Made by a program: the position numbers and the translations under genes. A stretch of DNA of 64,000 nucleotides, taken from assembly GCF_024753245.1 (NCBI RefSeq), contig NZ_JANUGX010000004.1, forward strand, positions 124,001 to 188,000, given 5' to 3'. The stretch's first letter is position 1. Every line of letters begins with the position of its first letter. The notes beneath the pieces are model-generated. The model ran no database searches, had not been told where the DNA came from, and saw only the letters and a program-made list of their open reading frames with translations. Positions 18,058 through 30,615 of the stretch are shown piece by piece. Source of the DNA: Massilia norwichensis. Its GTDB lineage: Bacteria > Pseudomonadota > Gammaproteobacteria > Burkholderiales > Burkholderiaceae_D.

Positions 18058-18150
18058 TATTACCAAAATAATACGGGAACGATGAATTAATACCTAGGCG
18101 CAATACCTCTAGGTTATATATTTACAAGACTGCCGGTTAAAGACAGGAGA

Positions 18151-19104
18151 TTAGAGACGTGTTTCGCGCGCCGCCCGCAGGAACTCATCCAGCACCGGCG
18201 TGCAATCCAGCAGCTCGGTGCCCTTGGCCCGGTGGAACTCCGGATGCCACTGCAGCCCCATCACGAAGGGCGCGCGCTGGTAGCGGATCGCTTCGACGAT
18301 GCCGTCCGGGTCCGACATCGCCTCGACGTGGATGTCGCGGCCCAGGTCCTTGACGGCCTGGTGGTGGATGGAATTCACGATCGGCCGCTTCTGGTCGGGG
18401 AACATCTTGCCCAGCGAGGAACCCTGCGGGAAGACGATGGCATGACGGTGCGCGTCGTAATCCTCGTGCACGTGCGGCTGGGAGCCCGGCAGGTTGGTGG
18501 CCACGTCCTGGTACAGGGTGCCGCCGAAAGCCACGTTCAGCAACTGGCAGCCGCGGCAGATGCCCAGCACCGGCTTGCCGGCGTCGATGAACTCGTGCAG
18601 CAGTTCCAGTTCGTAGACGTCGCGCGCGCGGTCGCCGCCCCACTCCGGCCGTGCCGGGGTTTCGGAATACGTCATCGGCGAGACGTCGGCGCCGCCCTGC
18701 AGCACCAGGCCGTCCAGGTGGCGCGCGTAATGGCGCAAGGTGATATTGCTAGGATGGAAATGCCCGCTCGTATTCACGGTCGGCACCATGAAGACCAGCA
18801 CGTCGCGCGACATCACCCACTGGGCGATCGACTCTTCGAGGTATTGCAGGTTCTTGCTGAAAAGACCAGATGCGCCCGGTTCGGGATGGTAGATGCGGGC
18901 CGATACGCCGATGCGCAGCGTGCGCCGCATGAAGTCGCGGCCCAGGCGGTCGCTCAGGGCGCGCCAGCGCGAACGCAGCACGCGCCCGGCCAGTGCCAGC
19001 GGCGTGTCGCCATGCCGGAGATACTGCGACGAACCCCCGGTGGCGCGCCGGTCCGGCACACGCGGCGGCCCGCCGGTTTCACGATTATCATTGTCCTCTG
19101 CCAT
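18151..19104 (-). CDS. Class I glutamine amidotransferase / gamma-glutamyl-GABA hydrolase-like (peptidase C26)
   Basis: A 317-residue protein whose C-terminal about 250 residues form a class I glutaminase domain. The nucleophile Cys is in LGICRGCQLLNVAFGGTLYQD, followed by NSIHHQAVKDLG and GLQWHPEFH with the catalytic His-Pro-Glu. This pattern matches PuuD and related gamma-glutamyl-gamma-aminobutyrate hydrolases of putrescine breakdown. The first about 65 residues are polar and low in conservation. The start at 19104 (MAEDNDNRETGG) is a choice; an open frame with an ATG reaches 19260. Not clearly in an operon with the receptor, 162 bases downstream. Confidence 0.8.
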   Translation of the reverse strand: MAEDNDNRETGGPPRVPDRRATGGSSQYLRHGDTPLALAGRVLRSRWRALSDRLGRDFMRRTLRIGVSARIYHPEPGASGLFSKNLQYLEESIAQWVMSRDVLVFMVPTVNTSGHFHPSNITLRHYARHLDGLVLQGGADVSPMTYSETPARPEWGGDRARDVYELELLHEFIDAGKPVLGICRGCQLLNVAFGGTLYQDVATNLPGSQPHVHEDYDAHRHAIVFPQGSSLGKMFPDQKRPIVNSIHHQAVKDLGRDIHVEAMSDPDGIVEAIRYQRAPFVMGLQWHPEFHRAKGTELLDCTPVLDEFLRAARETRL

Positions 19105-19344
19105 GAAATAACTATAGCCCTGCCATAGCCGCGCACGATTCGCGGTTACAGATTCTCGCGATTCAGGACTTGCCAACTCGGGCTTTACAGGCAAAAATAC
19201 TGTATTTCCATACAGTGTCGTACCGGTTCCTCTTCCCAAAAACCGCGTAAGCACGGACACTGGCGCCTTTTGACGCCGCGTTCGGCGTCCCTATTGCTGC
19301 GCGACAAGATAGAATGCGCAGGCATTCGACACACATAATTCAGC

Positions 19345-21345
<2,001 letters not shown>

Positions 21346-21352
21346 TGCGCAT

Positions 21353-21377
21353 GTAGGGTGGGCTCCCCGAGCCCACG
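21353..21377. repeat. Dispersed palindrome family B, copy 2
   Basis: GTAGGGTGGGC-TCCCCGA-GCCCACG in the parE-parC gap; a single unit matching the copies at 9991-10040 and 23897-23921. Confidence 0.7.
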
Positions 21378-21400
21378 AACCGAATACGAATAGATAGAAC

Positions 21401-23746
<2,346 letters not shown>

Positions 23747-23749
23747 GGC

Positions 23750-23850
23750 GTCGTCCCCGCGAAGGCGGGGACCCATGCTGAGCTGCAGGATTCGCTACAT
23801 TGAAGACTTCGGGCACTCAGTATGGATCCCCGCCTGCGCGGGGATGACGG
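23750..23850. repeat. Dispersed palindrome family A, copy 1
   Basis: Starts CGTCCCCGCGAAGGCGGGGA and ends in the mirror form TCCCCGCCTGCGCGGGGATG-ACGG, with about 55 bases between. Each end is itself a hairpin, and the two ends are inverted to one another. Related copies lie at 38478, 40671, 46743 and 49546. Directly follows parC. Confidence 0.8.
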
Positions 23851-23867
23851 TTTTTAGGCTAACAATA

Positions 23868-23897
23868 CGAAAACGGACCCAAAAGGGTCCGTTTTCG
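23868..23897. terminator. Bidirectional intrinsic terminator between parC and the convergent secreted-protein gene
   Basis: CGAAAACGGACCC at 23868-23880, loop AAAA, then GGGTCCGTTTTCG at 23885-23897: a perfect 13-bp stem with A/T-rich outer ends on both strands. Confidence 0.85.
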
Positions 23898-23921
23898 TAG
23901 GGTGGGCACCCCGTGCCCACG
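23897..23921. repeat. Dispersed palindrome family B, copy 3
   Basis: GTAGGGTGGGC-ACCCCGT-GCCCACG, adjoining the terminator at 23868-23897. Third copy of the family at 9991 and 21353. Confidence 0.7.
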
Positions 23922-23931
23922 CTCCCTCGGA

Positions 23932-24567
23932 TTACTTGGCAGCGTCCTTGTGCGCCTCAGCCACAGCCTTGCCGGTCTTCTCGGCAGCCTTGTTCTGTGC
24001 CTTGGCTTTGTCGGCGTTGGCGTCCACGATCTTCTTCTGGGCCTTCTCATCGGCCTTGATCATGGTCTCGTGCGCATCGGCATGGGCTTCGGCGATTTTC
24101 TTCTCGGCCTTGGCCGATGCCTTGGCCTTGTCTTCCGGATCGGCCTTCATCACCTTCTCATTGGCGTCGGCGATCTTCTTGTCGGCCTTTTGCTGGGCCT
24201 TGGCCTTTTTCTCGTTGGCCTGCTGCGTAGCCTTCGAGATCTTCTCGTCCTGCTTGGCGATTTCCTTGGCTTCCTTCTGGTTGGCCTTGGCGATGTCCTT
24301 GTCGGCATCGGCGTTGCCGGTCGATGCGGCGGTGGTGCCACTCATTCCCGACGTACCGGTGCTGGTGCCCTGGGCCGACGAGGTGGTGCCGACCACGGTG
24401 GTGCCGGCGGCCGGGGTCACGCCGGTCTGGCTGCCTGCTGCCGGGGTCATGCCGGTGGCGGTGCTGGTGGTCGGGGCACCGGTCGAGGTGGTGCTCTGGG
24501 CTTGGGTCTGGGCGTACACCGAGGTGGCGAACAGGCCGGCGATCAGGGTGGCGAGCAGTTTGTTCAT
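23932..24567 (-). CDS. Exported Ala/Lys-rich low-complexity protein (copy 1)
   Basis: A 211-residue protein with a signal peptide (MNKLLATLIAGLFATSVYA). A Ser/Thr/Gly-rich segment of about 65 residues (TSTGAPTTSTATGMTPAAG) follows, then a long Ala/Lys/Asp/Glu helix with heptad-like repeats (KKIADANEKVMKADPEDKAK), predicted to be a coiled coil. No catalytic domain. The signal peptide and ribosome site closely resemble those of the next gene (24723-25313), so the two are paralogues. Export to the periplasm or beyond is likely. Histone-like or surface-adhesive roles are both guesses. Confidence 0.75.
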   Translation of the reverse strand: MNKLLATLIAGLFATSVYAQTQAQSTTSTGAPTTSTATGMTPAAGSQTGVTPAAGTTVVGTTSSAQGTSTGTSGMSGTTAASTGNADADKDIAKANQKEAKEIAKQDEKISKATQQANEKKAKAQQKADKKIADANEKVMKADPEDKAKASAKAEKKIAEAHADAHETMIKADEKAQKKIVDANADKAKAQNKAAEKTGKAVAEAHKDAAK

Positions 24568-24648
24568 GGTAGTTCTCCTATTCCGTATATGGTGAGACGA
24601 CGCTGTTGCGCCATAACTTTTTATTAATTTCGAGTGACCAGAATAGGC

Positions 24649-24693
24649 CCTCAGGCTGTATTGACTCTGTACGCCAGCGCACTTAGCCTGAGG
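24649..24693. repeat. Eight-base inverted repeat upstream of the secreted-protein gene
   Basis: CCTCAGGC (24649-24656) and GCCTGAGG (24686-24693) are perfect mirror images 29 bases apart in the gap between the two low-complexity genes. It could be an operator or a weak stem-loop ending the upstream transcript; no T-run follows. Confidence 0.35.
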
Positions 24694-24722
24694 ATGACTT
24701 GTTAAAGTTGTGACAAATGTTT

Positions 24723-25313
24723 TCAGCGGTTTTCGGTGTCGCCGCCGGCGGCACGGTTGGCCGCCTTGCGATCCGATTTTTCCTTGGCCTTGGCGCGCTG
24801 CTCAATGCCGGCCTCGACCGAGCTCTCGGTCTTCAGGCGGGCACCGACCGGCTCCTTGACCTTGGTCGTGTTCGACTTGCGGACTTCCCGCTCGGCCTTG
24901 GTGCCGGCCTTGCCGCGACCGCCGGTGGCCTTCGCATCTGCCGCGGTGTTGTTCGGCGCCGTCGTGTTGGTTGCCTGGGCGTTGACGTTGTCCGCCTTCT
25001 GCGGATCGACGCCGACCACGGCGGTGCTCTTGCCGGTCACCTGGCCGGCGCTGTTCACGCCGGCGGCCTGCTGGCCGGTGGCACTGTGCGCGGTGCCGGT
25101 GGTGGCGCTGCCGTCGGTGTGCAGACCGGTGCCGGAGACGCCGGCCGCGGTCGAGTTATGACCCGACACCGCCTGGCCGATCGGCGCCGAATTGGCGCTG
25201 CTGCCGGCCTGTTCGCGCGGCTGGGGCTTGGCCTGGGTGGTGTGCTGCTGGGTCTGGGCCTGGGCGGAGACCGCCAAAAGGCCGCCGATGAGGGTGGCGA
25301 GGATCTTGTTCAT
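24723..25313 (-). CDS. Exported low-complexity protein (copy 2)
   Basis: A 196-residue protein with a signal peptide (MNKILATLIGGLLAVSAQA) almost identical in pattern to copy 1. It is followed by Gln/Thr/Ser/Gly/Ala-rich sequence (TQQHTTQAKPQPREQAGSSA) and a basic C-terminal third (AEREVRKSNTTKVKEPVGAR; KAKEKSDRKAANRAAG). No recognised domain and no cysteines, so probably disordered. AGGAACC precedes the ATG at 25313; 24 open codons upstream are not part of the signal peptide. Lies 155 bases upstream of copy 1 on the same strand. Confidence 0.7.
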   Translation of the reverse strand: MNKILATLIGGLLAVSAQAQTQQHTTQAKPQPREQAGSSANSAPIGQAVSGHNSTAAGVSGTGLHTDGSATTGTAHSATGQQAAGVNSAGQVTGKSTAVVGVDPQKADNVNAQATNTTAPNNTAADAKATGGRGKAGTKAEREVRKSNTTKVKEPVGARLKTESSVEAGIEQRAKAKEKSDRKAANRAAGGDTENR

Positions 25314-25386
25314 GATGGTTCCTATTGCTTTGGTTAAGCAAGGAGCATAGGAGCCAGCGTTCCCGCCATCTGTTCGCCTACGCACA

Positions 25387-26808
25387 CTACCTGGCTGGAC
25401 GCGCGTACAAATCGATGATCTCGCCGATGCCGTCCTGGCACACCGGGCAGAACTGCTCGCTGCGGTCGAACATGATGCATTGCATGGCCGGGCGGTAATA
25501 GCCGCTGGCTTCGTAGTTCGCGCCCTCGAAAGCGCCGATCGCCGTGCGGTAAGCGGCCTTCGCGAACAACGCGTTCGATTGCGCCAGATCCTCCCTGAAC
25601 AGCGCGCTCATCTCCGATTCCGGGCGGTTCGCCGCCCGCAGCGCCGCGCGCCGCTTCTGGTAATCGCGCGAATACGCTTCGTACTCGGCCTTCGGCCAGG
25701 GCGTCGGCAGCGGCGTGCCGGCATGCACGTGCTGCTTCCATTTCAGCCTGGCCGGGTCGCGCAGCGCGGTCACGTTCGGCTCCCACGGCTCCATGCGCGC
25801 AGCACTGGACTGGTAGGCCACCGGCGAGGTGTAGTACTCGTCGGCCAGGCCGGCAAAGTGGTGGCCGAACTCGTGCACGAACAGGTAGTTGGCCCAATCG
25901 TTGGACGCCGCCGCCGTGCTGAACTGGCCGAAGATGCCGCCGCCGCCATAAGTATCGTTGTTGACCAGGATCTCGATGAATTCGTAGGGCGCGTACTGGG
26001 CGATGTCGCGCAGCGCACGGTTGTCGAGGGTCAGCACATAGCGCTCGCTGCCGAAGATGTCGTAGCGCGTGCCCAGCGCCGAGGCATGGTGCACGCGGGT
26101 CGAGGGCCGCGTGATGCCCGATTCCTGGGTCGGCACCGCCATCGCCCAGACGTTGAAATCGTTCGCCCGCTCCTTGAACGGCGACACCTCGAACAGGTGC
26201 TTCGTCAGGCGGCGCGCATCGGCCTCGAACTTCGGCATGTCCTTCCGGGTATAGCCGTCGCCGAGGATCAGCAGGTCGACCTTCTGCGGCGAGGGTCCGC
26301 TCACCTTGATGGCGATCGGCTGCGCGGGGGCCGGCGGCAGGCTGCGCACGACTTCCTGCGCATTCGTATCGACCTCGACGCTCCAGGCCACCGAGAAGGC
26401 ATTGCGCTCGTCGCGCTTGAGGATGCGCACGCGAACCGGACGGTCCGGCTTCGGAAAACGCACGGATTCGTGAAAGCCGCGGCTGAGCTTGTTCGCTTCC
26501 TCGGTCGTCTTCCATTCGCCGAACACGGTCGAGAAGTCGCGCGAGTACAGCAGGTCGCCGGTCTTCGCATCCGCCACTTCCAGGCGGTTATTGCCGCGGT
26601 TCGTGTTGTCGAAAGGCTGGGACAAATCGCCCGGCCAGGGCAGCGGCTCGATCAGCACGCGTTCGATCGCGTACTGTTCGGACAGGGCATTACCGCTGTG
26701 GGTGTAGTCGAGGCGGACGGTGGCGGGTTGCTGGAGATCGGCGGCGCCTGCCGCGCTGCAGGCGATGGTGAACAGTGCGGAAAGCAGGCGTTTCGAAGCG
26801 GGAGACAT
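25387..26808 (-). CDS. Exported M64-family metallopeptidase
   Basis: A 473-residue peptidase M64 (IgA peptidase-like) protein. It has a signal peptide ending near AAGAA and an N-terminal beta domain (about 25-160; LDYTHSGNALSEQYAIERV). The catalytic domain opens with VDLLILGDGYTRKDM and contains the zinc motif H312-E-F-G-H316 followed by HFAGLADEYY. Cysteines near the end (MQCIMFD; FCPVCQDG) may form disulfides or hold metal. AAGGAAG precedes the ATG. The family hydrolyses peptides outside the cytosol; substrate unknown. A weak Fur-like sequence lies just upstream, at about 26824-26842. Confidence 0.9.
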   Translation of the reverse strand: MSPASKRLLSALFTIACSAAGAADLQQPATVRLDYTHSGNALSEQYAIERVLIEPLPWPGDLSQPFDNTNRGNNRLEVADAKTGDLLYSRDFSTVFGEWKTTEEANKLSRGFHESVRFPKPDRPVRVRILKRDERNAFSVAWSVEVDTNAQEVVRSLPPAPAQPIAIKVSGPSPQKVDLLILGDGYTRKDMPKFEADARRLTKHLFEVSPFKERANDFNVWAMAVPTQESGITRPSTRVHHASALGTRYDIFGSERYVLTLDNRALRDIAQYAPYEFIEILVNNDTYGGGGIFGQFSTAAASNDWANYLFVHEFGHHFAGLADEYYTSPVAYQSSAARMEPWEPNVTALRDPARLKWKQHVHAGTPLPTPWPKAEYEAYSRDYQKRRAALRAANRPESEMSALFREDLAQSNALFAKAAYRTAIGAFEGANYEASGYYRPAMQCIMFDRSEQFCPVCQDGIGEIIDLYARPAR

Positions 26809-26932
26809 GTTCTTCCTTGCGGTTGAGAATCATTGCATTGTAATCCTGGCACCCCGCATCCTGTCATTTAGCGCAGGATGACCCGGAATGGATTTCAGGC
26901 AAAAATGGTTGCCATTGCTACCGGAGCCCACG

Positions 26933-27991
26933 ATGCCACGCCTGCCCCTTGCAGCCCTCCTCGTTCTGTCCACTCACGTGCCGCTGCACGCGCAGGAACC
27001 GGTCTTCGGCCTGTTGCCCGACAAGACCTGTACCAGCGCCAACCAGGCCGTCGACGAAAAAGGCTACGTGCGCATCGGCGGCATCGAGCAATGGGTGCGC
27101 ATCAAGGGCAGCAGCTGCGCCAACCCCGTGCTGGTGCTCGTCCATGGCGGGCCGGGCAATCCGACCACGCCCTGGGCCGACAATGTCTACAAGGCTTGGG
27201 AAAAGGATTTCACCATCGTCCAGTGGGACCAGCGCGGCGCCGGCATGACCTATGCGCGCAATCCGCCCGCCGAAGACACGCCGCTGGTGCTCGAGCAACT
27301 GCGCGACGATGGCCTCGAGGTGGCGCGCTATGCGGCGAAGCGCTTCGGCAAGCGCAAGGTGATTCTGATGGGCGGATCCTGGTCCTCGGTGCTGGGCGTG
27401 CACATGGCGAAAGCCAACCCGGCGATGTTCTGCGGCCTCGTCTCCAGCTCGCAAGCGGTGAACGAAGTGCTCTCCCAGCGCGGCAGCTACGAGGCCACGC
27501 TGGCGCTGGCGCGCGCCGCCGCGGACGCCGATTCGATCGCCAAGCTGGAGGGCATCGGCCCGCCACCCTGGACCGATCCGCGCAACCCCGGCATCATCCG
27601 CCGCGTGATGCGCAAGTACGAGACCCTGCGCACCGAGCCGGCGCCGAAAGCCTGGTGGGTGTTCTCGCCCGAGTATGCCACGGCAAAATACGAGGCCGAC
27701 TACACGGCCGGCGAGGATTATTCCTGGCTGCAGTTCGTCGGTCTGAAAGGCGACGGCATCGCCTCGAAAATCGATCTGTACAAGCTGGGACCGAAGTTCG
27801 ATCTGCCGGTCTACATGGTGCAGGGAGAAGAGGATCTGCTGACCATGCCGGCACCGAGCAAACGCTACTTCGACTTCATCCAGGCGCCGCACAAGGAATT
27901 CGTGCTGGTGCCGCGCACCGGGCACGATCCGAATCCGCCGATGGTCGAGGCGCAGTACCGGCTGTTGAAGAAGATCGGCGACTGCCGCTGA
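26933..27991 (+). CDS. Exported alpha/beta hydrolase, prolyl iminopeptidase-like
   Basis: A 352-residue alpha/beta hydrolase with a short signal peptide (MPRLPLAALLVLSTHVPLHA). The oxyanion motif is LVHGGPGNPTTPW, followed by VQWDQRGAGMTYAR. The nucleophile elbow is MGGSWSSVLG and the late catalytic Asp/His are in GEEDLLTMPAP and RTGHDPNPP. These are peptidase S33 features. GGAG at 26922-26925 with seven-base spacing chooses the ATG at 26933 over one 45 bases upstream. Divergent from the M64 gene. It could cleave N-terminal proline or an ester; not decidable from sequence. Confidence 0.85.
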   Translation: MPRLPLAALLVLSTHVPLHAQEPVFGLLPDKTCTSANQAVDEKGYVRIGGIEQWVRIKGSSCANPVLVLVHGGPGNPTTPWADNVYKAWEKDFTIVQWDQRGAGMTYARNPPAEDTPLVLEQLRDDGLEVARYAAKRFGKRKVILMGGSWSSVLGVHMAKANPAMFCGLVSSSQAVNEVLSQRGSYEATLALARAAADADSIAKLEGIGPPPWTDPRNPGIIRRVMRKYETLRTEPAPKAWWVFSPEYATAKYEADYTAGEDYSWLQFVGLKGDGIASKIDLYKLGPKFDLPVYMVQGEEDLLTMPAPSKRYFDFIQAPHKEFVLVPRTGHDPNPPMVEAQYRLLKKIGDCR

Positions 27992-27994
27992 GCG

Positions 27995-28681
27995 TCAGCT
28001 GCCCGATTTGGCGACGTGCGCATCGTCGTTTTCGTCGATGACCTTTTTCAGCACCTTGTTCAGCGATTTCAGGTTGTCGTCGAGGTTGTCGTAGGCAGCC
28101 GCCATCCGCGATACCAGTCGATAAATATCCTGTGGATTCGCGGTGCCCATCTGCGCGTTGCTGAAAGTATCCATCAGACGCGGCATATCGAGCACTATCA
28201 GCGCGCCGTTGTAGGCAAAGTTGCTGGTGTCACGGATTGCACCGTAGGCGCCGGCATAATTTTCCAGCTTTTCGCGCGGTAGCCAGGTAACGGATTGGTT
28301 GGCGACAGCCGCTTCCCAGGCTTCCCGGTGCAGGGTCGGCGTGTCCAGGTCGAGTCGCATCATTTCCGCCCATTCCTGTCCGTAGCGCTTCATCAGCTCG
28401 GCATCGCTGGTCTTCGCGCGCAAGCCGGCCCCCAATTGATCACGTACCTGATGCAGTTGCTGGCGCTTTTTCTCGTTGTTCTCCAGCGCCTTGTCCACTT
28501 CCGCGACAGTGCTGCGCAGCTCGGCATTCATCTTTTGCGCAGCTTCGTGCGCCAGGTGCCGATGGTGCAAAGCTTCGAAGCCCTGCTCGAGCGCCAGCGC
28601 GGTCAGGATACTGATGACGATCATCAGGTACTCACCGCCGAATTCTTTGAAGGTCTTGGCTTTGGGGACTTCGAAATGCAT
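27995..28681 (-). CDS. Membrane-anchored coiled-coil protein of unknown function
   Basis: A 228-residue protein. One hydrophobic segment near the N-terminus (YLMIVISILTALAL, about residues 18-31) is followed by a long charged helical region (AAQKMNAELRSTVAEVDKAL; EKKRQQLHQVRDQL) likely to form a coiled coil. A mixed domain of about 100 residues with conserved-looking Trp/Tyr follows. No enzyme motif. The C-terminus is highly charged (NDDAHVAKSGS). Stop codons converge with the hydrolase gene three bases away. Function unknown. Confidence 0.75.
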   Translation of the reverse strand: MHFEVPKAKTFKEFGGEYLMIVISILTALALEQGFEALHHRHLAHEAAQKMNAELRSTVAEVDKALENNEKKRQQLHQVRDQLGAGLRAKTSDAELMKRYGQEWAEMMRLDLDTPTLHREAWEAAVANQSVTWLPREKLENYAGAYGAIRDTSNFAYNGALIVLDMPRLMDTFSNAQMGTANPQDIYRLVSRMAAAYDNLDDNLKSLNKVLKKVIDENDDAHVAKSGS

Positions 28682-28746
28682 GGCAAGGCAACCCGGAATA
28701 GATAATGAACACTAATCTATCTCAGGCTTTTCTTTTATGCAATTGT

Positions 28747-30000
28747 TTAAGGCTGCTTGTACTGGTACAGCGGGCGCCGGATCAGGATCGGCCGGATGTC
28801 GAGCCGCAGGTTGTAGATCGAATAGGCGTCGGTCGCGGCCGACGAATAGCCGACGCTGTCGGCCGCGCGGGTAAAGCGGAATTCGAAACCGAGGTCGGGC
28901 TGGACGCCGTTCGGGCTGCCGAGGGTGATGCCGATGGCTTCCGGCTGGTCGCTGTCGATCAGCTTGCTCATCAGGTCGACCACCGTGCTGTTGCCGAGGA
29001 TGTCGGCGCTGAACAGGGGCTCGCGGTAGTAGGGCCGCGACGGATCGAGCTTGCCGTCGGCCTTGTCTTCGGAGGGCGTGAATTCGTGGGTCAGGATGTT
29101 GAAGCGGTCGCCATTGTCGAGGTAGCTGACGCGCACGTTGCTGACGTTGAAAGCGCCTTCGCGCGCGCTGGCGTTGGCCAGGTCGAGTACCAGCGCACCC
29201 TTGTAGCCGATCACTTCGACGTCGCGGTTGGGCAGCACCACCATGGCGGTGTCTTCGTCGATGCCCAGGCCCAGCTTGTAGCCCTTGGCCAGCATGGCCG
29301 GCAGCATGCGCGCGAAGCGGCCGCGCACCAGCAGGTGCTGGTCGACGAAAACGTCGTCGCCGATGAAGCCGAGCCCATCCGTGATTTCCTTGCCGTCCTC
29401 GACGCCCAGCTTGAGCGTGGCCAGCACCGTGCGCGGACGGCCGAACATGGTGCTGCTCATGATCGCGGCACCGGCGCTGGTGCCGGCGATCACGCCGCCG
29501 CGGCGGTACATGTCCCACAGGGCATCGAGCACGCGGGTATTGCTGCCGTCCTCGTGGCGCAGGGCGCTGGTGATGCGGCTCTGGTCGCCGCCGGCGAAGA
29601 AGGCGCCGTTGGCGGAACGCACCAGCTCGGCCAGTTTCGGGTCGTCGGCCGCGGCGTGATAATCGCTGCCGGCCAGCTTGACGGCCACCGGCACGAAGAA
29701 GGCCTTGGCGCCATAGCTGTTGAGGCGGTCGACCAGGAACTTGCCGGATTTTTCGGGATAGCCGGCAGCGGAAGCGAACACGGCGATGCGCGCATCCTTG
29801 CCGCCGGCCAGTTGCAGGATCCGCTCCCAGACCGGGGCATTGCCCGGCCGCAGATTGCCGCCGATGATGACCAGCGAGCCCTTGGCCGAGGGTGCGCCCG
29901 AGGCTGCCGCATTGGGCGCGGCGGATGCGGCAAACTGAACGCTGGCAAAGGCCAGCAGCGTCAGCCACTGAAGGATGACACGGCGTGCAATCCGGAACAT
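28747..30000 (-). CDS. Exported cyanophycinase (peptidase S51)
   Basis: A 417-residue cyanophycinase-type serine exopeptidase, which breaks cyanophycin (poly-Asp with Arg side chains) into beta-Asp-Arg dipeptides. The features are LVIIGGNLRPGNAPVWERI, GAFFAGGDQSRITSAL, the nucleophile Ser in IAGTSAGAAIMS, and GLGFIGDDVFVDQHLLVRGR. A signal peptide (MFRIARRVILQWLTLLAFAS) implies an extracellular or periplasmic form, as in bacteria that feed on cyanophycin. GGGAG before the ATG fixes the start at 30000. The C-terminal 120 residues are beta-rich and less conserved. No cyanophycin synthetase is in the window. Confidence 0.9.
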   Translation of the reverse strand: MFRIARRVILQWLTLLAFASVQFAASAAPNAAASGAPSAKGSLVIIGGNLRPGNAPVWERILQLAGGKDARIAVFASAAGYPEKSGKFLVDRLNSYGAKAFFVPVAVKLAGSDYHAAADDPKLAELVRSANGAFFAGGDQSRITSALRHEDGSNTRVLDALWDMYRRGGVIAGTSAGAAIMSSTMFGRPRTVLATLKLGVEDGKEITDGLGFIGDDVFVDQHLLVRGRFARMLPAMLAKGYKLGLGIDEDTAMVVLPNRDVEVIGYKGALVLDLANASAREGAFNVSNVRVSYLDNGDRFNILTHEFTPSEDKADGKLDPSRPYYREPLFSADILGNSTVVDLMSKLIDSDQPEAIGITLGSPNGVQPDLGFEFRFTRAADSVGYSSAATDAYSIYNLRLDIRPILIRRPLYQYKQP

Positions 30001-30076
30001 GGGCTCCCTTCCCAATATTGACCGATGGAACAATCGTAAGCCTGATTGCAGAGGCACGGCGCCGTGTTGCGCCGAG

Positions 30077-30520
30077 TCAGGTCAGATAAATGTTCGGGGA
30101 GAAGCGCTCCATCACGCTGTCGGGGCGTTGCGGCGGCGTGAAACCGAAGCGCTCGTACAGGCTGTGCGAATCGTTCGTGTTGAGCGTGAAGCGGCGCAGA
30201 CCCTGCAGGCTGGGGTGCTCCATGACGACGCGGATCAGCTGCTTGGCATAACCGCGCCCACGGTATTCGGGAATCACGAAGACGTCGCACAGGTGGGCAA
30301 AGGTGGCGTAGTCGGTGACCACGCGGGCAAAGGCAACCTGGCGGCCGTCGAGGAAGCCGCCGAAGCACAGCGAGTTTTCGATCGAACTCTCGACCACGCT
30401 GCGCGAGATGCCCACGGCCCAGGTCGAGTTTTCGCTGAGGAAGCGATAAATCAGCGGCACATCCAGGCGCGTGCGATCGGTACTTACCTGGAAACTTGAG
30501 TCGTTGGTAGTGTGCATCAT
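30077..30520 (-). CDS. GNAT-family N-acetyltransferase
   Basis: A 147-residue acetyltransferase. The acetyl-CoA binding motif is VFVIPEYRGRGYAKQLI, preceded by a strand ARVVTDYATFAHL and followed by FTLNTNDSHSLYERFGF, a classic GNAT ending. Met1-Met2 gives two equivalent starts. It is small and single, so the acceptor cannot be guessed. It lies 76 bases upstream of the cyanophycinase on the same strand, without clear evidence of co-transcription. Confidence 0.85.
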   Translation of the reverse strand: MMHTTNDSSFQVSTDRTRLDVPLIYRFLSENSTWAVGISRSVVESSIENSLCFGGFLDGRQVAFARVVTDYATFAHLCDVFVIPEYRGRGYAKQLIRVVMEHPSLQGLRRFTLNTNDSHSLYERFGFTPPQRPDSVMERFSPNIYLT

Positions 30521-30615
30521 GGGCAGCGTGGATCGGCAAATCTGATAAAAAAACCAATTCTAGCGCCGTTCTCGACGCCGGGGTCGATTCATCCAATCGT
30601 GCGCTGCCCTCCGCT

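Noticed and set aside
26824..26842. A Fur-box-like sequence (GAGAATCATTGCATT) upstream of the M64 peptidase gene
   Set aside because: Only one half matches the consensus; the other half needs a gap. Too weak to call.
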